Below, piece after piece: positions 7,851 to 15,953 of a DNA stretch of 32,594 nucleotides. This DNA is from JAVWHX01 sp036639875. GTDB lineage: Bacteria; Bacillota_I; Bacilli_A; Erysipelotrichales; Coprobacillaceae. Position 1 is the stretch's first letter, and every line of letters begins with the position of its first letter. The stretch spans positions 1 through 32,594 of the forward strand of contig JAVWHX010000023.1 of NCBI GenBank assembly GCA_036639875.1, given 5' to 3'. The notes below the pieces were generated by a model, which saw nothing but the letters and a program-made list of their open reading frames with translations, was not told the DNA's origin and ran no database searches. The position numbers were made by a program, and so were the translations under genes.

Positions 7851-8408
7851 CTACTTTAAATGTTTAATGACCTTACATGGTATCCCACCAGCAATCACAT
7901 GTGCTGGAATATCTTTATTCACAACACTTCCTGCTGCAATAACACTTCCTTCACCAATTGTTACACCTTGAAGAATAGAAACATTGGCACCTAACCATAC
8001 ATTATCTTCTACAACAATTGGTAATGCATTCTCTATCCCTTTATTTCTTTCAACAATATCTAAAGAATGTGAAGCTGTATAAAAACCACAATATGGTCCC
8101 ATAAAAACATGATTACCGATTGTTATTTTTCCACAGTCCATAAAATAACAATAACTATTAATGAATATATCATCTTTAAGTTCTATATTGATTCCATAAT
8201 CACACATAAAAGGTTGAACAATCTCTAATCCTTTAGGAAGATATCCTAACAACTTTTCAATAATTTCATCTCTTTGTTGAGTATCACTTGGTCTTGTTTG
8301 ATTCAAATCAAAACATAAATCTTTTGCATCTAATCTTGCTTGTACTAATTCTTGATCATTGTTTGCATCATACCATAAGCCTAATGCTGCTTTCTCTTTT
8401 TCTCTCAT
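7851..8408 (-). CDS. Maltose/galactoside-type O-acetyltransferase (hexapeptide repeat)
   Basis: 185-aa left-handed beta-helix acyltransferase of the Maa/LacA/NodL group, transferring acetyl from acetyl-CoA to a sugar hydroxyl in the cytoplasm. N-terminal Mac-type helical domain (residues 3-56), hexapeptide repeats from about 90 (ITIGNHVFMGPYCGF, VVEDNVWLGANVSILQGVTIG) and catalytic His114 in TASHSLD. Length matches the family. Its ATG overlaps the DUF1848 stop (ATGA) and lacks a strong ribosome site of its own, so it is probably translationally coupled. Substrate unknown. Confidence 0.88.
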   Translation of the reverse strand: MREKEKAALGLWYDANNDQELVQARLDAKDLCFDLNQTRPSDTQQRDEIIEKLLGYLPKGLEIVQPFMCDYGINIELKDDIFINSYCYFMDCGKITIGNHVFMGPYCGFYTASHSLDIVERNKGIENALPIVVEDNVWLGANVSILQGVTIGEGSVIAAGSVVNKDIPAHVIAGGIPCKVIKHLK

Positions 8409-9334
8409 ATATCTAATGATAACTGCCTTTCTTTATAGCTTTCTTGTTTTGCTTGTTTGATTATATCATCTTTTTCTATATTTCCAATCAATAATGGAGA
8501 AAAAGGATTATGTTGTTGAAACTTAGTGATGACTTTTTGTTTATCCTCATTTGCATAACAATATAAACACCCATGCATACAAGTATTATACTCACCAATA
8601 TCCTTACTTACAAAACAATGACAACCTTTTCTTAAGGGATTTGATTTTTGTGATTTCAAATCACAATCAATTGTTTTTTCTAAGATTCTTTGACTGATAC
8701 ATCCTTCTTGACTAATCCCATATTGACTTAAATCAATTTGTTCTGCGCATGTTTTTATTCTTATATTTTTATGTAAAGCTATTTTAGAAAAATCTGCAGC
8801 AATTTCTTTTTGTTGAGAAATAGAAACTTCTTGAATAGATGGGAAATTTCTTTTTGTTTTTTCATATAAATCAATAAAACTTATAACACAATCATCTATA
8901 TATCCTTCTAATAATGAAGTCATTTCATCAAAATAGTGAATATGTTTTTCAATTGTATAAATATCATTTATAAAAATAGGATCATATCTTAAACAAACAT
9001 TATGTTTTCCTAATTTCTTTGATAAGTATTGAATATCTTTTATCACTTCTAAATAATGAGGAACATTTGGTTCAATACTTTTATCATATGGTGTTACAGT
9101 TACAAAGAAATAAAGTGGGTATGCTTTGAGTTGATCAAGATATTTTAAAATAGGTTTTGGGTTTTTGGTACAAAAAACAAAGCAATCAACGACATCTTTG
9201 TTTAATAAGTACTTTGTGATTTGAGTTGGATAATAGGGATTTCTGACATAGACATAACCTTCATTGACTCTCTTCATAAACCATTGACTAAAGTATGCAG
9301 GTATATCTGTACGAGAACTAACGCTTACTATCAT
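8405..9334 (-). CDS. DUF1848 family protein, probable Fe-S protein
   Basis: 309 aa. It begins MIVSVSSRTDIPAYFSQWF, the typical opening of DUF1848 proteins, and ends with a cysteine cluster C238-x-C240, C252, C256 and C259 (GCHCFVSKD...TCMHGCLYCYAN) that suggests an iron-sulfur centre. The core has conserved motifs CTKNP (about 55-59) and LRYDPIF (about 115-121). The biochemical role of the family is unknown; a radical-SAM-like or nucleic-acid-related function has only been guessed. There is no good ribosome site before the ATG and only 13 nt separate it from the terminator of the AIM24 gene, so transcription must start very close or read through. First gene of an operon with an acetyltransferase and an RpiR regulator. 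Confidence 0.82.
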   Translation of the reverse strand: MIVSVSSRTDIPAYFSQWFMKRVNEGYVYVRNPYYPTQITKYLLNKDVVDCFVFCTKNPKPILKYLDQLKAYPLYFFVTVTPYDKSIEPNVPHYLEVIKDIQYLSKKLGKHNVCLRYDPIFINDIYTIEKHIHYFDEMTSLLEGYIDDCVISFIDLYEKTKRNFPSIQEVSISQQKEIAADFSKIALHKNIRIKTCAEQIDLSQYGISQEGCISQRILEKTIDCDLKSQKSNPLRKGCHCFVSKDIGEYNTCMHGCLYCYANEDKQKVITKFQQHNPFSPLLIGNIEKDDIIKQAKQESYKERQLSLDI

Positions 9335-9347
9335 AATTCAAAAAAGA

Positions 9348-9368
9348 AAGCCATACAATGTATGACTT
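9348..9368 (-). terminator. Terminator of the AIM24 gene
   Basis: 9-bp stem (9348-9356/9360-9368, one G-U pair on the minus strand) with 3-nt loop, followed on the minus strand by TCTTTTTT. The stop codon (9367-9369) is in the stem. Confidence 0.75.
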
Positions 9369-10044
9369 ACTTACCTGATGGGAAGAACTGACTCAAACTT
9401 GCTGCAATAGCAGATATTGGCATAGTTTGAATAACAACATGACCAGGTCCAGTCACGATTGTATTAAAGAATCCTTCTCCACCCAAAAACTTATTTTTAA
9501 TTCCTGGTACACTTTGTGTAGCCATTGTACATGTTGCATCCATAACTGATACATATCCAGTATCAACAATAATTTGTTGACCAGGTGCTAAATCATATTC
9601 AACAGTAGAGCCATCAATTTCAATAAATACAGTTCCATGTCCAGATAACTTATTCATAACAAATCCTTCACCACCAAAAATCCCTGTCATAGCCTTTTTG
9701 TTGAAGAAAATAGTTCTTTCAACAGTTGGTTGACTTGCTAAGAAAGCAGATTTTTGAACAACAATTTCTTTACCTGGTTCAATATTGTAAGTTCTAATCT
9801 CCCCTGGGAAAGAAGAAGCAAAAGCAATCTTTCCATTAGCATTAGCAGTATAAGCATTTAAGAACATTGTTTCGCCTGAAAACATTCTTCCAAATGCTTT
9901 ACCAATTCCCCCATTACTTGTCGTTGACATTTCCATACATGGATCCATCCATGCCATAGCACCACTATCACTTAACATAACTTCACCCTTATTCAAGTAA
10001 CAAAGTACAACAGGAAAAGGTGCCCCTTTAATTTCATATTCCAT
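9367..10044 (-). CDS. AIM24 / TIGR00266 family protein
   Basis: 225-aa soluble protein of the AIM24 family, a beta-rich fold with a pseudo-repeated pattern: GGIGKAFGRMFSGETMFLNAYTA near the N terminus, GGEGFVMNKLSGHGTVFIE in the middle, and GGEGFFNTIVTGPGHVVIQTMP at the C terminus. Bacterial members are uncharacterised; the yeast namesake affects mitochondrial architecture. No signal peptide or membrane segment. Start ATG follows GAGGAGG. It has its own promoter (10073-10101) with a 22-bp inverted repeat next to the -35, so it is probably a separately regulated single-gene unit. Confidence 0.85.
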   Translation of the reverse strand: MEYEIKGAPFPVVLCYLNKGEVMLSDSGAMAWMDPCMEMSTTSNGGIGKAFGRMFSGETMFLNAYTANANGKIAFASSFPGEIRTYNIEPGKEIVVQKSAFLASQPTVERTIFFNKKAMTGIFGGEGFVMNKLSGHGTVFIEIDGSTVEYDLAPGQQIIVDTGYVSVMDATCTMATQSVPGIKNKFLGGEGFFNTIVTGPGHVVIQTMPISAIAASLSQFFPSGK

Positions 10045-10072
10045 AATATATCCTCCTCATATTTATATCTTT

Positions 10073-10101
10073 AGTATAACTTTAAATACGCTTATTTACA
10101 A
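10073..10101 (-). promoter_or_regulatory. Sigma-A promoter of the AIM24 gene
   Basis: Minus strand TTGTAA (10096-10101), 17-nt spacer, TATACT (10073-10078); the ATG is about 28 nt further on. Confidence 0.65.
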
Positions 10102-10123
10102 TCACAAACATACCCTTTTGTGA
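10102..10123. promoter_or_regulatory. Inverted repeat next to the AIM24 -35 (candidate operator)
   Basis: Perfect TCACAAA-N8-TTTGTGA dyad (10102-10108/10117-10123) ending exactly where the -35 hexamer begins. There is no T tract after it, so it is not a good terminator for mgsA; an activator or repressor site is more likely. Confidence 0.4.
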
Positions 10124-10156
10124 CCTTTCTACGAGAATCATGTGACTTACAACAAA

Positions 10157-10522
10157 TCAAAATGATAGTCCTTTTAACAACAATTCACCTGCAACTTTAT
10201 TTGAAGCTAACGGAATATTGTGAACATCACAAAGTCTCATTAAAGCACTCACATCTGGTTCATGAGGTTGAGCAGTTAAAGGATCCCTGAAAAAGAAAAC
10301 AACATCCATCTTCCCTTCTGCTACATAAGCCCCAATTTGTTGATCTCCGCCATAAGGACCAGATAAAAATCTATGAACCTTTAAATTTGTATTCTCCATA
10401 ATTTTAAGACCAGTCGTTCCCGTTGTATAAAGTTGATGCTTTCCTAATATATGTTCAAACTCTTTTACAAATTCAATCATTTCCGGTTTTTTGTTATCAT
10501 GTGCAATTAATGCTATATTCAT
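10157..10522 (-). CDS. mgsA: Methylglyoxal synthase
   Basis: 121-aa enzyme that converts dihydroxyacetone phosphate to methylglyoxal and phosphate, a bypass of lower glycolysis under phosphate shortage or sugar-phosphate overload. Family motifs are complete: IALIAHDNKK, TTGTTG for phosphate binding, SGPYGGDQQIGA with the catalytic Asp60 (E. coli Asp71) and DPLTAQPHEPDV with His87 and Asp90 (E. coli His98/Asp101). The start is the ATG at 10522, five bases after AGGTGG; a GTG nine bases upstream overlaps the ribosome site. A -10-like TATAAT lies at 10543-10548, just beyond the RpiR terminator. No clear terminator follows. Confidence 0.95.
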   Translation of the reverse strand: MNIALIAHDNKKPEMIEFVKEFEHILGKHQLYTTGTTGLKIMENTNLKVHRFLSGPYGGDQQIGAYVAEGKMDVVFFFRDPLTAQPHEPDVSALMRLCDVHNIPLASNKVAGELLLKGLSF

Positions 10523-10542
10523 ATAAACCACCTCTTATCCAT

Positions 10543-10548
10543 ATTATA
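10543..10548 (-). promoter_or_regulatory. Possible -10 box of mgsA
   Basis: TATAAT on the minus strand, about 20 nt before the ATG. The matching -35 position (TTCATT, 16-nt spacer) is poor and lies in the preceding terminator stem. Confidence 0.3.
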
Positions 10549-10555
10549 TAAGAAA

Positions 10556-10585
10556 AAACGTCTTAATGAAATCATTAAAACGTTT
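10556..10585 (-). terminator. Terminator of the HAD-EIIB-RpiR operon
   Basis: 14-bp stem (10556-10569/10572-10585, one G-U pair) followed on the minus strand by TTTTTTC; the stop codon (10584-10586) is in the stem. Confidence 0.85.
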
Positions 10586-11336
10586 ATATATAATATTTTT
10601 GATAGTAGTAAATTCTTAAGACATCAAACAACATCATAATTTGATAGTTAAACTGAATTCCATCAAACTTACCAGGCACTCTTATTACATAATGAGCACC
10701 TAAGTTATTTTCCTTTGTATACTTAATATTTTGTGTCATTAAAAGAATATGAGAATTCTTTATATCTTGTTGTTCATTTTCTTTAATAAAAGCATTCATA
10801 GATCTTCCCGTAGCACTTACAAAGATCACAACATCATCTTTTTGAAATTTAAAATCATCTACAAAATGATGATACTGTATAACTTCTTTACCAAAAGTAA
10901 TAAAGTCAGTTTGAAATTCAACAGCAATACTCATAGGATATAAAGCTCCTATTAATATAACTCTTTTATTCTTAAAGATAAGTTCACAAATCAGTTCTAA
11001 TTGTTTTATCAATTCATCTTGTACGTAAGAATCATCTAATTGTTTTAATAATTGTTCAGCAGTTATACCAAGCATTCTTGCTCTAATCTGTGAAACACGA
11101 AGCATATAATCAGATTCTAATTGCGCTTTAAATTCATCATAATCATCAAAACCTAAATGACTACAAAAATCAAGAATATCATTCTTTGTAAAACGACCTA
11201 CTTCCATCATTCTCTCTATTGAATAATCTTCCATTTCTATATAATGATGAACAATAAATAAACCAATCTTATACATATGATCATCATCTAAACAACCATT
11301 TAAATATTTTAATATTCTTGATAATACTATATCCAT
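10584..11336 (-). CDS. RpiR-like regulator with SIS domain
   Basis: 250 aa. The N-terminal 70 residues form a divergent RpiR-type helix-turn-helix (MEVGRFTKNDILDFCSHLG). The C-terminal part (about 115-240) is a SIS-like sugar-phosphate domain (KRVILIGALYPMS, DDVVIFVSATGRSM). The N-terminal domain is less canonical than in the RpiR protein at 7089-7838. ATG follows AGAGGTG. Last gene of an operon after a Cof-type phosphatase and an orphan EIIB-like protein (12-nt gap), which suggests that the three respond to one phosphosugar. Confidence is high for the SIS part and moderate for DNA binding. Confidence 0.75.
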   Translation of the reverse strand: MDIVLSRILKYLNGCLDDDHMYKIGLFIVHHYIEMEDYSIERMMEVGRFTKNDILDFCSHLGFDDYDEFKAQLESDYMLRVSQIRARMLGITAEQLLKQLDDSYVQDELIKQLELICELIFKNKRVILIGALYPMSIAVEFQTDFITFGKEVIQYHHFVDDFKFQKDDVVIFVSATGRSMNAFIKENEQQDIKNSHILLMTQNIKYTKENNLGAHYVIRVPGKFDGIQFNYQIMMLFDVLRIYYYQKYYI

Positions 11337-11348
11337 ATGCTCACCTCT

Positions 11349-11957
11349 CTATTTTAATTCATTTTGAATTATAGCCAATGCTTGTTGATAATTACTTGTT
11401 GCAAAAATAGTCGCATCCATACTCATAATATGACACCCCTCTTTACATTTAGACTTTATAGAAGGAACTAAATAAGAAGTTTGTGGTGCTAATATAATCA
11501 TATCATAATCCATATAAATATCCGTAATTTCATGAATTGGAATAACTTCAAATTGATAAGATAAATTCATCATTTGACTTAACTCCTGTATTTTCTCAAC
11601 AAATACAGAACTGGTTATTCCACAACTACAACTCATACCAATTCGTTTTGGTTGTTGACTATAAATTAATTGATTTAAAAAATCAACAACAAGTCTTTTC
11701 GTATTCGCCATATTTACAATTCTAAAATGAAGATAAAAGATAACCTTTTCATCTTGATCTAAAATTGTTTCTTCAATAATATTATGCATACTCCAAAAAT
11801 AGATTTCTCCTGATAATTCACCATATTGAAAAACCAATCTCTTAGGATCACAACTATCCACATAAAAAGATATCCCTTTTTCTTTATAAAAGTTCTGATT
11901 TAAAACAATCCATTTATAAATAACACTTTCATAGATACTTACATAGAATTGATCCAT
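11349..11957 (-). CDS. Orphan protein with C-terminal PTS EIIB-like domain
   Basis: 202 aa. The C-terminal half (about 104-200) looks like a lactose/cellobiose-type PTS EIIB domain: beta strand KRIGM, then the P-loop C110-S-C-G-I-T-S-S with Cys110 where EIIB carries phosphate, and YDMIILAPQ matching the second core strand. The N-terminal ~100 residues are unlike any EIIA or EIIC I know and have no membrane segments. No EIIA, EIIC or other PTS gene is nearby, so a regulatory or sensory role is more likely than sugar transport. The start is the ATG at 11957 after AGGGGG; a longer reading frame upstream lies inside the neighbouring phosphatase gene. It sits between a HAD phosphatase (13 nt) and an RpiR-like regulator (12 nt). 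Confidence 0.6.
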   Translation of the reverse strand: MDQFYVSIYESVIYKWIVLNQNFYKEKGISFYVDSCDPKRLVFQYGELSGEIYFWSMHNIIEETILDQDEKVIFYLHFRIVNMANTKRLVVDFLNQLIYSQQPKRIGMSCSCGITSSVFVEKIQELSQMMNLSYQFEVIPIHEITDIYMDYDMIILAPQTSYLVPSIKSKCKEGCHIMSMDATIFATSNYQQALAIIQNELK

Positions 11958-11970
11958 CAATATGCCCCCT

Positions 11971-12783
11971 CTATAAAATAAACTTTTTGATAACCTCAGC
12001 AACAACACCTTCATTATGATTAGCAACCGTTGTATAATCACAAATGTTTTTAATATCATCTATTGCATTTCCTGCCGCCACTGATAAAGCTGCCGCTTCT
12101 AACATCGCTTGATCATTATAATGATCCCCAATTGCAATTGTTGCTTCGATAGGAATATTTAACATCTTTGCAAGTTCTCTAAGTCCTTGACCTTTATCTA
12201 CACCCAATTGATTCAATTCCATATAACGACTAGATGAATAACTTAACGAGACTTTATCCTTAATAATATCCGTTAATAAAGGTGCAATTGATTCTAAATA
12301 AGCAACATCAGTTGTTTCATATAAAACCTTTACAATATGTTTATCTCTTAATATTTCAAAATCATTAAACTCTTCAAAACTAACACCTTGATTGTTAACC
12401 CTATTTCTTTCATCATCATTTAAGTTATACATATAGATATTTTCAATAGTATGAATTTGAATACAAATATCATAGTCTTTTCCAAAATCAAATAATTCCT
12501 TAGCTTTATCAAAACTCAAACCACTCATTTTCAATATTTGACTTCCTTTGTTTTCAGTAATAATTCCACCATTTGCTGAAATAACATATTCTCCTTCTAA
12601 ATCATCTAATCCTAATAACTTTAATACTCCATCAACACCAGTAAATAATCTTCCTGTTGTTGGTACAAATTTAACACCTAAAGCTCTTGCCTTATGAATC
12701 AAATCTATATTTCTTTGGCATATACCATGATGACTATCTAATAAAGTCTCATCAAGATCACATGCGATTAATTGATATTTCAT
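11971..12783 (-). CDS. Cof-type HAD phosphatase
   Basis: 270-aa HAD-superfamily hydrolase of the Cof (IIB) subfamily, which dephosphorylates sugar phosphates or similar metabolites. Motif I DLDETLLD with Asp9/Asp11, motif II TTGR (about 42-45), a cap domain in the middle, and motif IV GDHYNDQAM near residue 218. ATG follows GGAGGT. First gene of an operon with the EIIB-like and RpiR-like genes, which supports phosphosugar as substrate class. It is only distantly related to the HAD gene at 20667-21509. A -10-like TATAAT at 12807-12812 has no convincing -35. Confidence 0.88.
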   Translation of the reverse strand: MKYQLIACDLDETLLDSHHGICQRNIDLIHKARALGVKFVPTTGRLFTGVDGVLKLLGLDDLEGEYVISANGGIITENKGSQILKMSGLSFDKAKELFDFGKDYDICIQIHTIENIYMYNLNDDERNRVNNQGVSFEEFNDFEILRDKHIVKVLYETTDVAYLESIAPLLTDIIKDKVSLSYSSSRYMELNQLGVDKGQGLRELAKMLNIPIEATIAIGDHYNDQAMLEAAALSVAAGNAIDDIKNICDYTTVANHNEGVVAEVIKKFIL

Positions 12784-13066
12784 AATCTACCTCCACTATA
12801 TTTCCTATTATATCCCTTTCATAAAACAAGATTTATTTTTTTCTAATCTAGATATCTATATTTCTTAATAGTCTTATTGTTTTATAAATTTATTATATAG
12901 TGATGATTATTCAATTCATCTTTAATGGGAAGAAGAAACTAGAAATTGTTAAGTAGTGAAATATAAACTTCTCCCCTTATCAATATCATAACACACAAAA
13001 AAGAAATAATAATATCTATCAGATACTTTGAAAATTCCTTTTCATAAAACTACGAGAATTAAAAAA
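12784..13066. other. AT-rich spacer before the HAD operon, no gene seen
   Basis: No supported ORF. It holds a -10-like TATAAT (minus strand, 12807-12812) for the HAD operon and a perfect 9-bp inverted repeat ATAAAACAA/TTGTTTTAT (12821-12829/12877-12885) enclosing a smaller AGATT/AATCT pair. This may fold in the DNA or in RNA. Nothing else is recognised. Confidence 0.4.
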
Positions 13067-13092
13067 ATGATTGAAAAAATTTTTTCAATCAT
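13067..13092 (-). terminator. Terminator of the decayed HAD gene copy
   Basis: Perfect 13+13-bp palindrome ATGATTGAAAAAA/TTTTTTCAATCAT with TTTTTTT following on the minus strand. It lies where the intact HAD gene has its own terminator relative to the coding end, and probably also ends the surface-protein operon. Confidence 0.7.
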
Positions 13093-13100
13093 TAATATGT

Positions 13101-13320
13101 TTCAATTCTTTCATAATCTCATACATTTTATCTTGATTAGGAGCTTTTTTATAAACAACCGCCTAAACAGTTTCATTCATACTATCACCAAAACCAATTG
13201 TATCATTCATTGATGCATGATAATACTCAATAACTCTTTTCATACCATCAACCTGGTACAATTTTGAATAATAATTTCTCCACTCACAAAATTATCATCT
13301 TTAGAAAATGCTACAACCTT
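13101..13320 (-). pseudogene. Decayed 3' fragment of a HAD phosphatase gene
   Basis: This stretch aligns with the 3' part of the intact HAD gene at 20667-21509 (about 20681-20955). For example 'ttcaattctttcataatctc' is identical in both, and the 46 bases from caattgtatca on differ at two positions. It lacks two internal blocks of roughly 30-40 bases present in the intact gene and has no open frame or start. The homology stops at the last codons of the adjacent surface-protein gene. It is a relic of a second copy; the same-strand orientation makes it a direct repeat of the intact gene across the island. Confidence 0.8.
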
Positions 13321-15934
13321 ATTTATAAAGTTTCCTTTTATTTATTATAACCAAACCAAATCCTAAAAGAATAAATGTTTTCATCCATAATTCTACTAGA
13401 AACATATCATTTGTTTCAGGTACTTTAGCCACATGAGATGGCGTATCTTGAACTATTGGTTTTTTAGGATTTGTTGGGATTATAACAACTTTATCTTTCC
13501 ATGTATTAATAATAGTATAACTTGTTCCTTTACCCGTTACAGTTTTTTCATAACCTTCAGCAACCAACACTTCATCTACACTCCACTTAAAACCTTTATC
13601 CAATTTTTCCCATGTATACTTCCAATTATTTTTTTCATTTAATTCTATAGTATCACCATATATTTTACCATCTTTATAAAGTTGTACTGTAACTGATTTT
13701 GGACGATTATCCACTTTATCATTTTCCCATACTTTATTCACTGTTAGAGTCGTATAGTCTTCACTTTCTCCATCATCTATATCTATTGATTTCCATTGTG
13801 CGTAAAGTATTACATTCATTGTTGGCATTATAAAAGTATCACCAGCTTTATAACTAGTTCCACTTCCATCAGCTTGTGTATTCCAACCTATAAACTCTTT
13901 ACTGCCATTCGTAAATTTATTTCCTAACACTACTACAGTATCATCTTTTTCATATGGTGATTGACTATCTATCACATCACCAATTCCACCATTTCCTTCA
14001 TAAGTCACTGTATAATTTTCAGTCCACTTCCCATATAGTACTATATTATCATGAAGTATTGTTCCATCAACAAATTTATTAAGACAAGTTTCTTCAGTAT
14101 ACCATCCCGTAAACACAAAATTTTGTTTTGTATTTAATTGATTTCTGGCATTATATTGATTACCTAAACGAATTTTATCAGTTTGAGGTGGTTGAACATC
14201 CGTTGGATATTCATTGCCCACCCACTTATATTCGATTGATACACCATCAACATAAGTCATCCAATCACTTTCAATCTTACTATTTCCAATAGCAAGACCT
14301 TCAGGCATTTTAGCACTTGGAACATATAATCTTTCCTTATCAGCAGACAAAGCTGCCTCTTTCCCGCCAGCACTACTTTCATAATCTACAAGCTTAGTTC
14401 CTATTGCACTAATATTCTCTATATCCTTTTCTTCACTAGTAATTTGCACTTGATGATCAACACTCGCTCCATCAAAAGGAGAAATCACTTGAATATATTT
14501 ACCACTTGGTAAATAAACATCATTACTTGGATCTATATCAACCTTATCACCAATTTTAAACATTCCACCAACATATACACCATCACCTTTAGTTTCTGTT
14601 TTATCATATGTTAAATTATTATTGATAATTGTACTTTTCTCAATCGCAGTATATGTATTAGCATTTCCAATATATACACCAGCACCTTTAGGAGCAGTAT
14701 TCATAGAAATCTTTGCACTTCCCATTGTTTTCATCGTACTTGCAGAGTCACGATACAATTCAATACCCCCACCATGTACATTAGCTTGGTTATTAGTGAT
14801 AATACCACCTGACATGACAGCGTCATTAACACTGTATAAATACAAACCACCACCATAAGCAGTTGCCTTGTTATTTGAAATAATACCAGAAATCATTTTA
14901 AACTTTGTTGAATTAAAAAACATTGCGATTCCACTACCACTTCCTCCTGTTTCATTATTTGATATAGTCCCTCCATCTACTGTGATAGAAATATCAGGAC
15001 TACCATTACCAGCTTGTGGAAAAGTACAAATACCTCCACCATATGCATCCCCTGTATTTCCTGTGATTTTTCCTCCACTCATATATAGAGAGGCCGGTCC
15101 ACGAGTAATTGCATTAGTTGCAGAAGTTCCACTTATATTCTCATAGTCAGCAATATAAATCCCACCACCATAACCATCCTTTTTTTTATTACTAATGTTA
15201 TATGATTGATTATTTTCAATACTACCACCATTCATTATCATATGAGAACATATCAAAGCAATTCCTCCACCTCGATTTCCTATATTCTCAGAAATTTTCC
15301 CACCATTCATAGTTAATCGACTATTGTTGGCCAGAAAAACTCCACCACCATAATGAGCACCATCTGTTTTGTTGTTTTTTATACTTGCACCATTTTCAAT
15401 GGTAAGTTGAAAACCATCCCATCCTGAAACAGCTGCACCCATTGAGTCACCATAATTATTTTGAAGTACTGCACCACTTTTCAATGTTAAATTCCCACCA
15501 CTAAGAGACTTAACAATTGGATCAGTTGCATCAGTTCTTTGACCTCCATCAATCACAATATTCTCAAGTGTTAATGAATTAGAATCTTCCACTATAAGCA
15601 TAGCCCCATTAAGAGAGGATGAACGTTGCACTTTAGCATTTCCATACCCCGTCAAGTTCCACGTTTCATCACCCAAAATAGTTAATGATGAATCAATCAA
15701 AATTGTACCATCCTTAGACAGCAATTCCTTTGCTCTTTGAAAAGATTTTACTGCATCATCTTTATTTTCCCCACTATTCGAATCATCACCCAAATTACTA
15801 TTTAAATAAACAACAACTTGTCTTCCAAAACTACTCTGTCTAACTGTATCAGTTGATTTTGCATACGTCACAGTACTTAGTATAGATGTTACCATACCCA
15901 TAACAAGTAAAATGGATAATACTCTTTTCATCAT
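13319..15934 (-). CDS. Secreted wall-anchored protein: beta-helix, InlB repeats, Cna-B, PETND signal
   Basis: 871 aa. Signal peptide 1-25 (cut after TYA). Residues about 95-480 are repeats of the type 'mNGGkIsgN...GGGi', as in right-handed parallel beta-helix/polymorphic-protein domains. Two InlB B-repeats follow (about 570-640 and 641-715; FTGWYTEE, FIGWNTQADGSG, LYAQWK), then a Cna-B domain (about 726-812) running from TLTVNKVW to TIINTW, where the Lys and Asn could form an isopeptide bond. A Pro-rich spacer, VPETND, a hydrophobic segment and KRKLYK complete a sorting-type C terminus. Role: probably adhesin or surface-layer component; substrate unknown. ATG follows GAGGGAG and is 19 nt after the upstream surface gene, so the two are cotranscribed. 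Residues 641-815 are encoded by the 525-bp block shared with the neighbour. No sortase gene is in view. Confidence 0.85.
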   Translation of the reverse strand: MMKRVLSILLVMGMVTSILSTVTYAKSTDTVRQSSFGRQVVVYLNSNLGDDSNSGENKDDAVKSFQRAKELLSKDGTILIDSSLTILGDETWNLTGYGNAKVQRSSSLNGAMLIVEDSNSLTLENIVIDGGQRTDATDPIVKSLSGGNLTLKSGAVLQNNYGDSMGAAVSGWDGFQLTIENGASIKNNKTDGAHYGGGVFLANNSRLTMNGGKISENIGNRGGGIALICSHMIMNGGSIENNQSYNISNKKKDGYGGGIYIADYENISGTSATNAITRGPASLYMSGGKITGNTGDAYGGGICTFPQAGNGSPDISITVDGGTISNNETGGSGSGIAMFFNSTKFKMISGIISNNKATAYGGGLYLYSVNDAVMSGGIITNNQANVHGGGIELYRDSASTMKTMGSAKISMNTAPKGAGVYIGNANTYTAIEKSTIINNNLTYDKTETKGDGVYVGGMFKIGDKVDIDPSNDVYLPSGKYIQVISPFDGASVDHQVQITSEEKDIENISAIGTKLVDYESSAGGKEAALSADKERLYVPSAKMPEGLAIGNSKIESDWMTYVDGVSIEYKWVGNEYPTDVQPPQTDKIRLGNQYNARNQLNTKQNFVFTGWYTEETCLNKFVDGTILHDNIVLYGKWTENYTVTYEGNGGIGDVIDSQSPYEKDDTVVVLGNKFTNGSKEFIGWNTQADGSGTSYKAGDTFIMPTMNVILYAQWKSIDIDDGESEDYTTLTVNKVWENDKVDNRPKSVTVQLYKDGKIYGDTIELNEKNNWKYTWEKLDKGFKWSVDEVLVAEGYEKTVTGKGTSYTIINTWKDKVVIIPTNPKKPIVQDTPSHVAKVPETNDMFLVELWMKTFILLGFGLVIINKRKLYK
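13490..14014 (-). repeat. 525-bp near-identical repeat, copy A
   Basis: Matches 16143-16667 at an offset of 2653 with only three base differences (clustered around 13530-13536). It encodes the second InlB B-repeat and the Cna-B domain of the downstream surface protein. The edges are abrupt. Confidence 0.95.
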
Positions 15935-15953
15935 GACATTTTCTCCCTCTAAT

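Noticed and set aside
11958..12059. N-terminal extension of the EIIB-like protein (34 residues)
   Set aside because: It overlaps the phosphatase gene and lacks a site; the ATG at 11957 has AGGGGG in front.
13028..13213. 61-aa plus-strand ORF
   Set aside because: It lies in a terminator palindrome and antisense to the decayed HAD fragment, with no ribosome site.
14622..15146. Plus-strand ORFs rich in Pro/Ile opposite the surface protein
   Set aside because: Shadows of the GGG/NN repeats on the coding strand; no start signals.
14640..15400. Repeats that might suggest a CRISPR array
   Set aside because: They are in-frame coding repeats of a beta-helix protein with variable length, not uniform repeat-spacer units.
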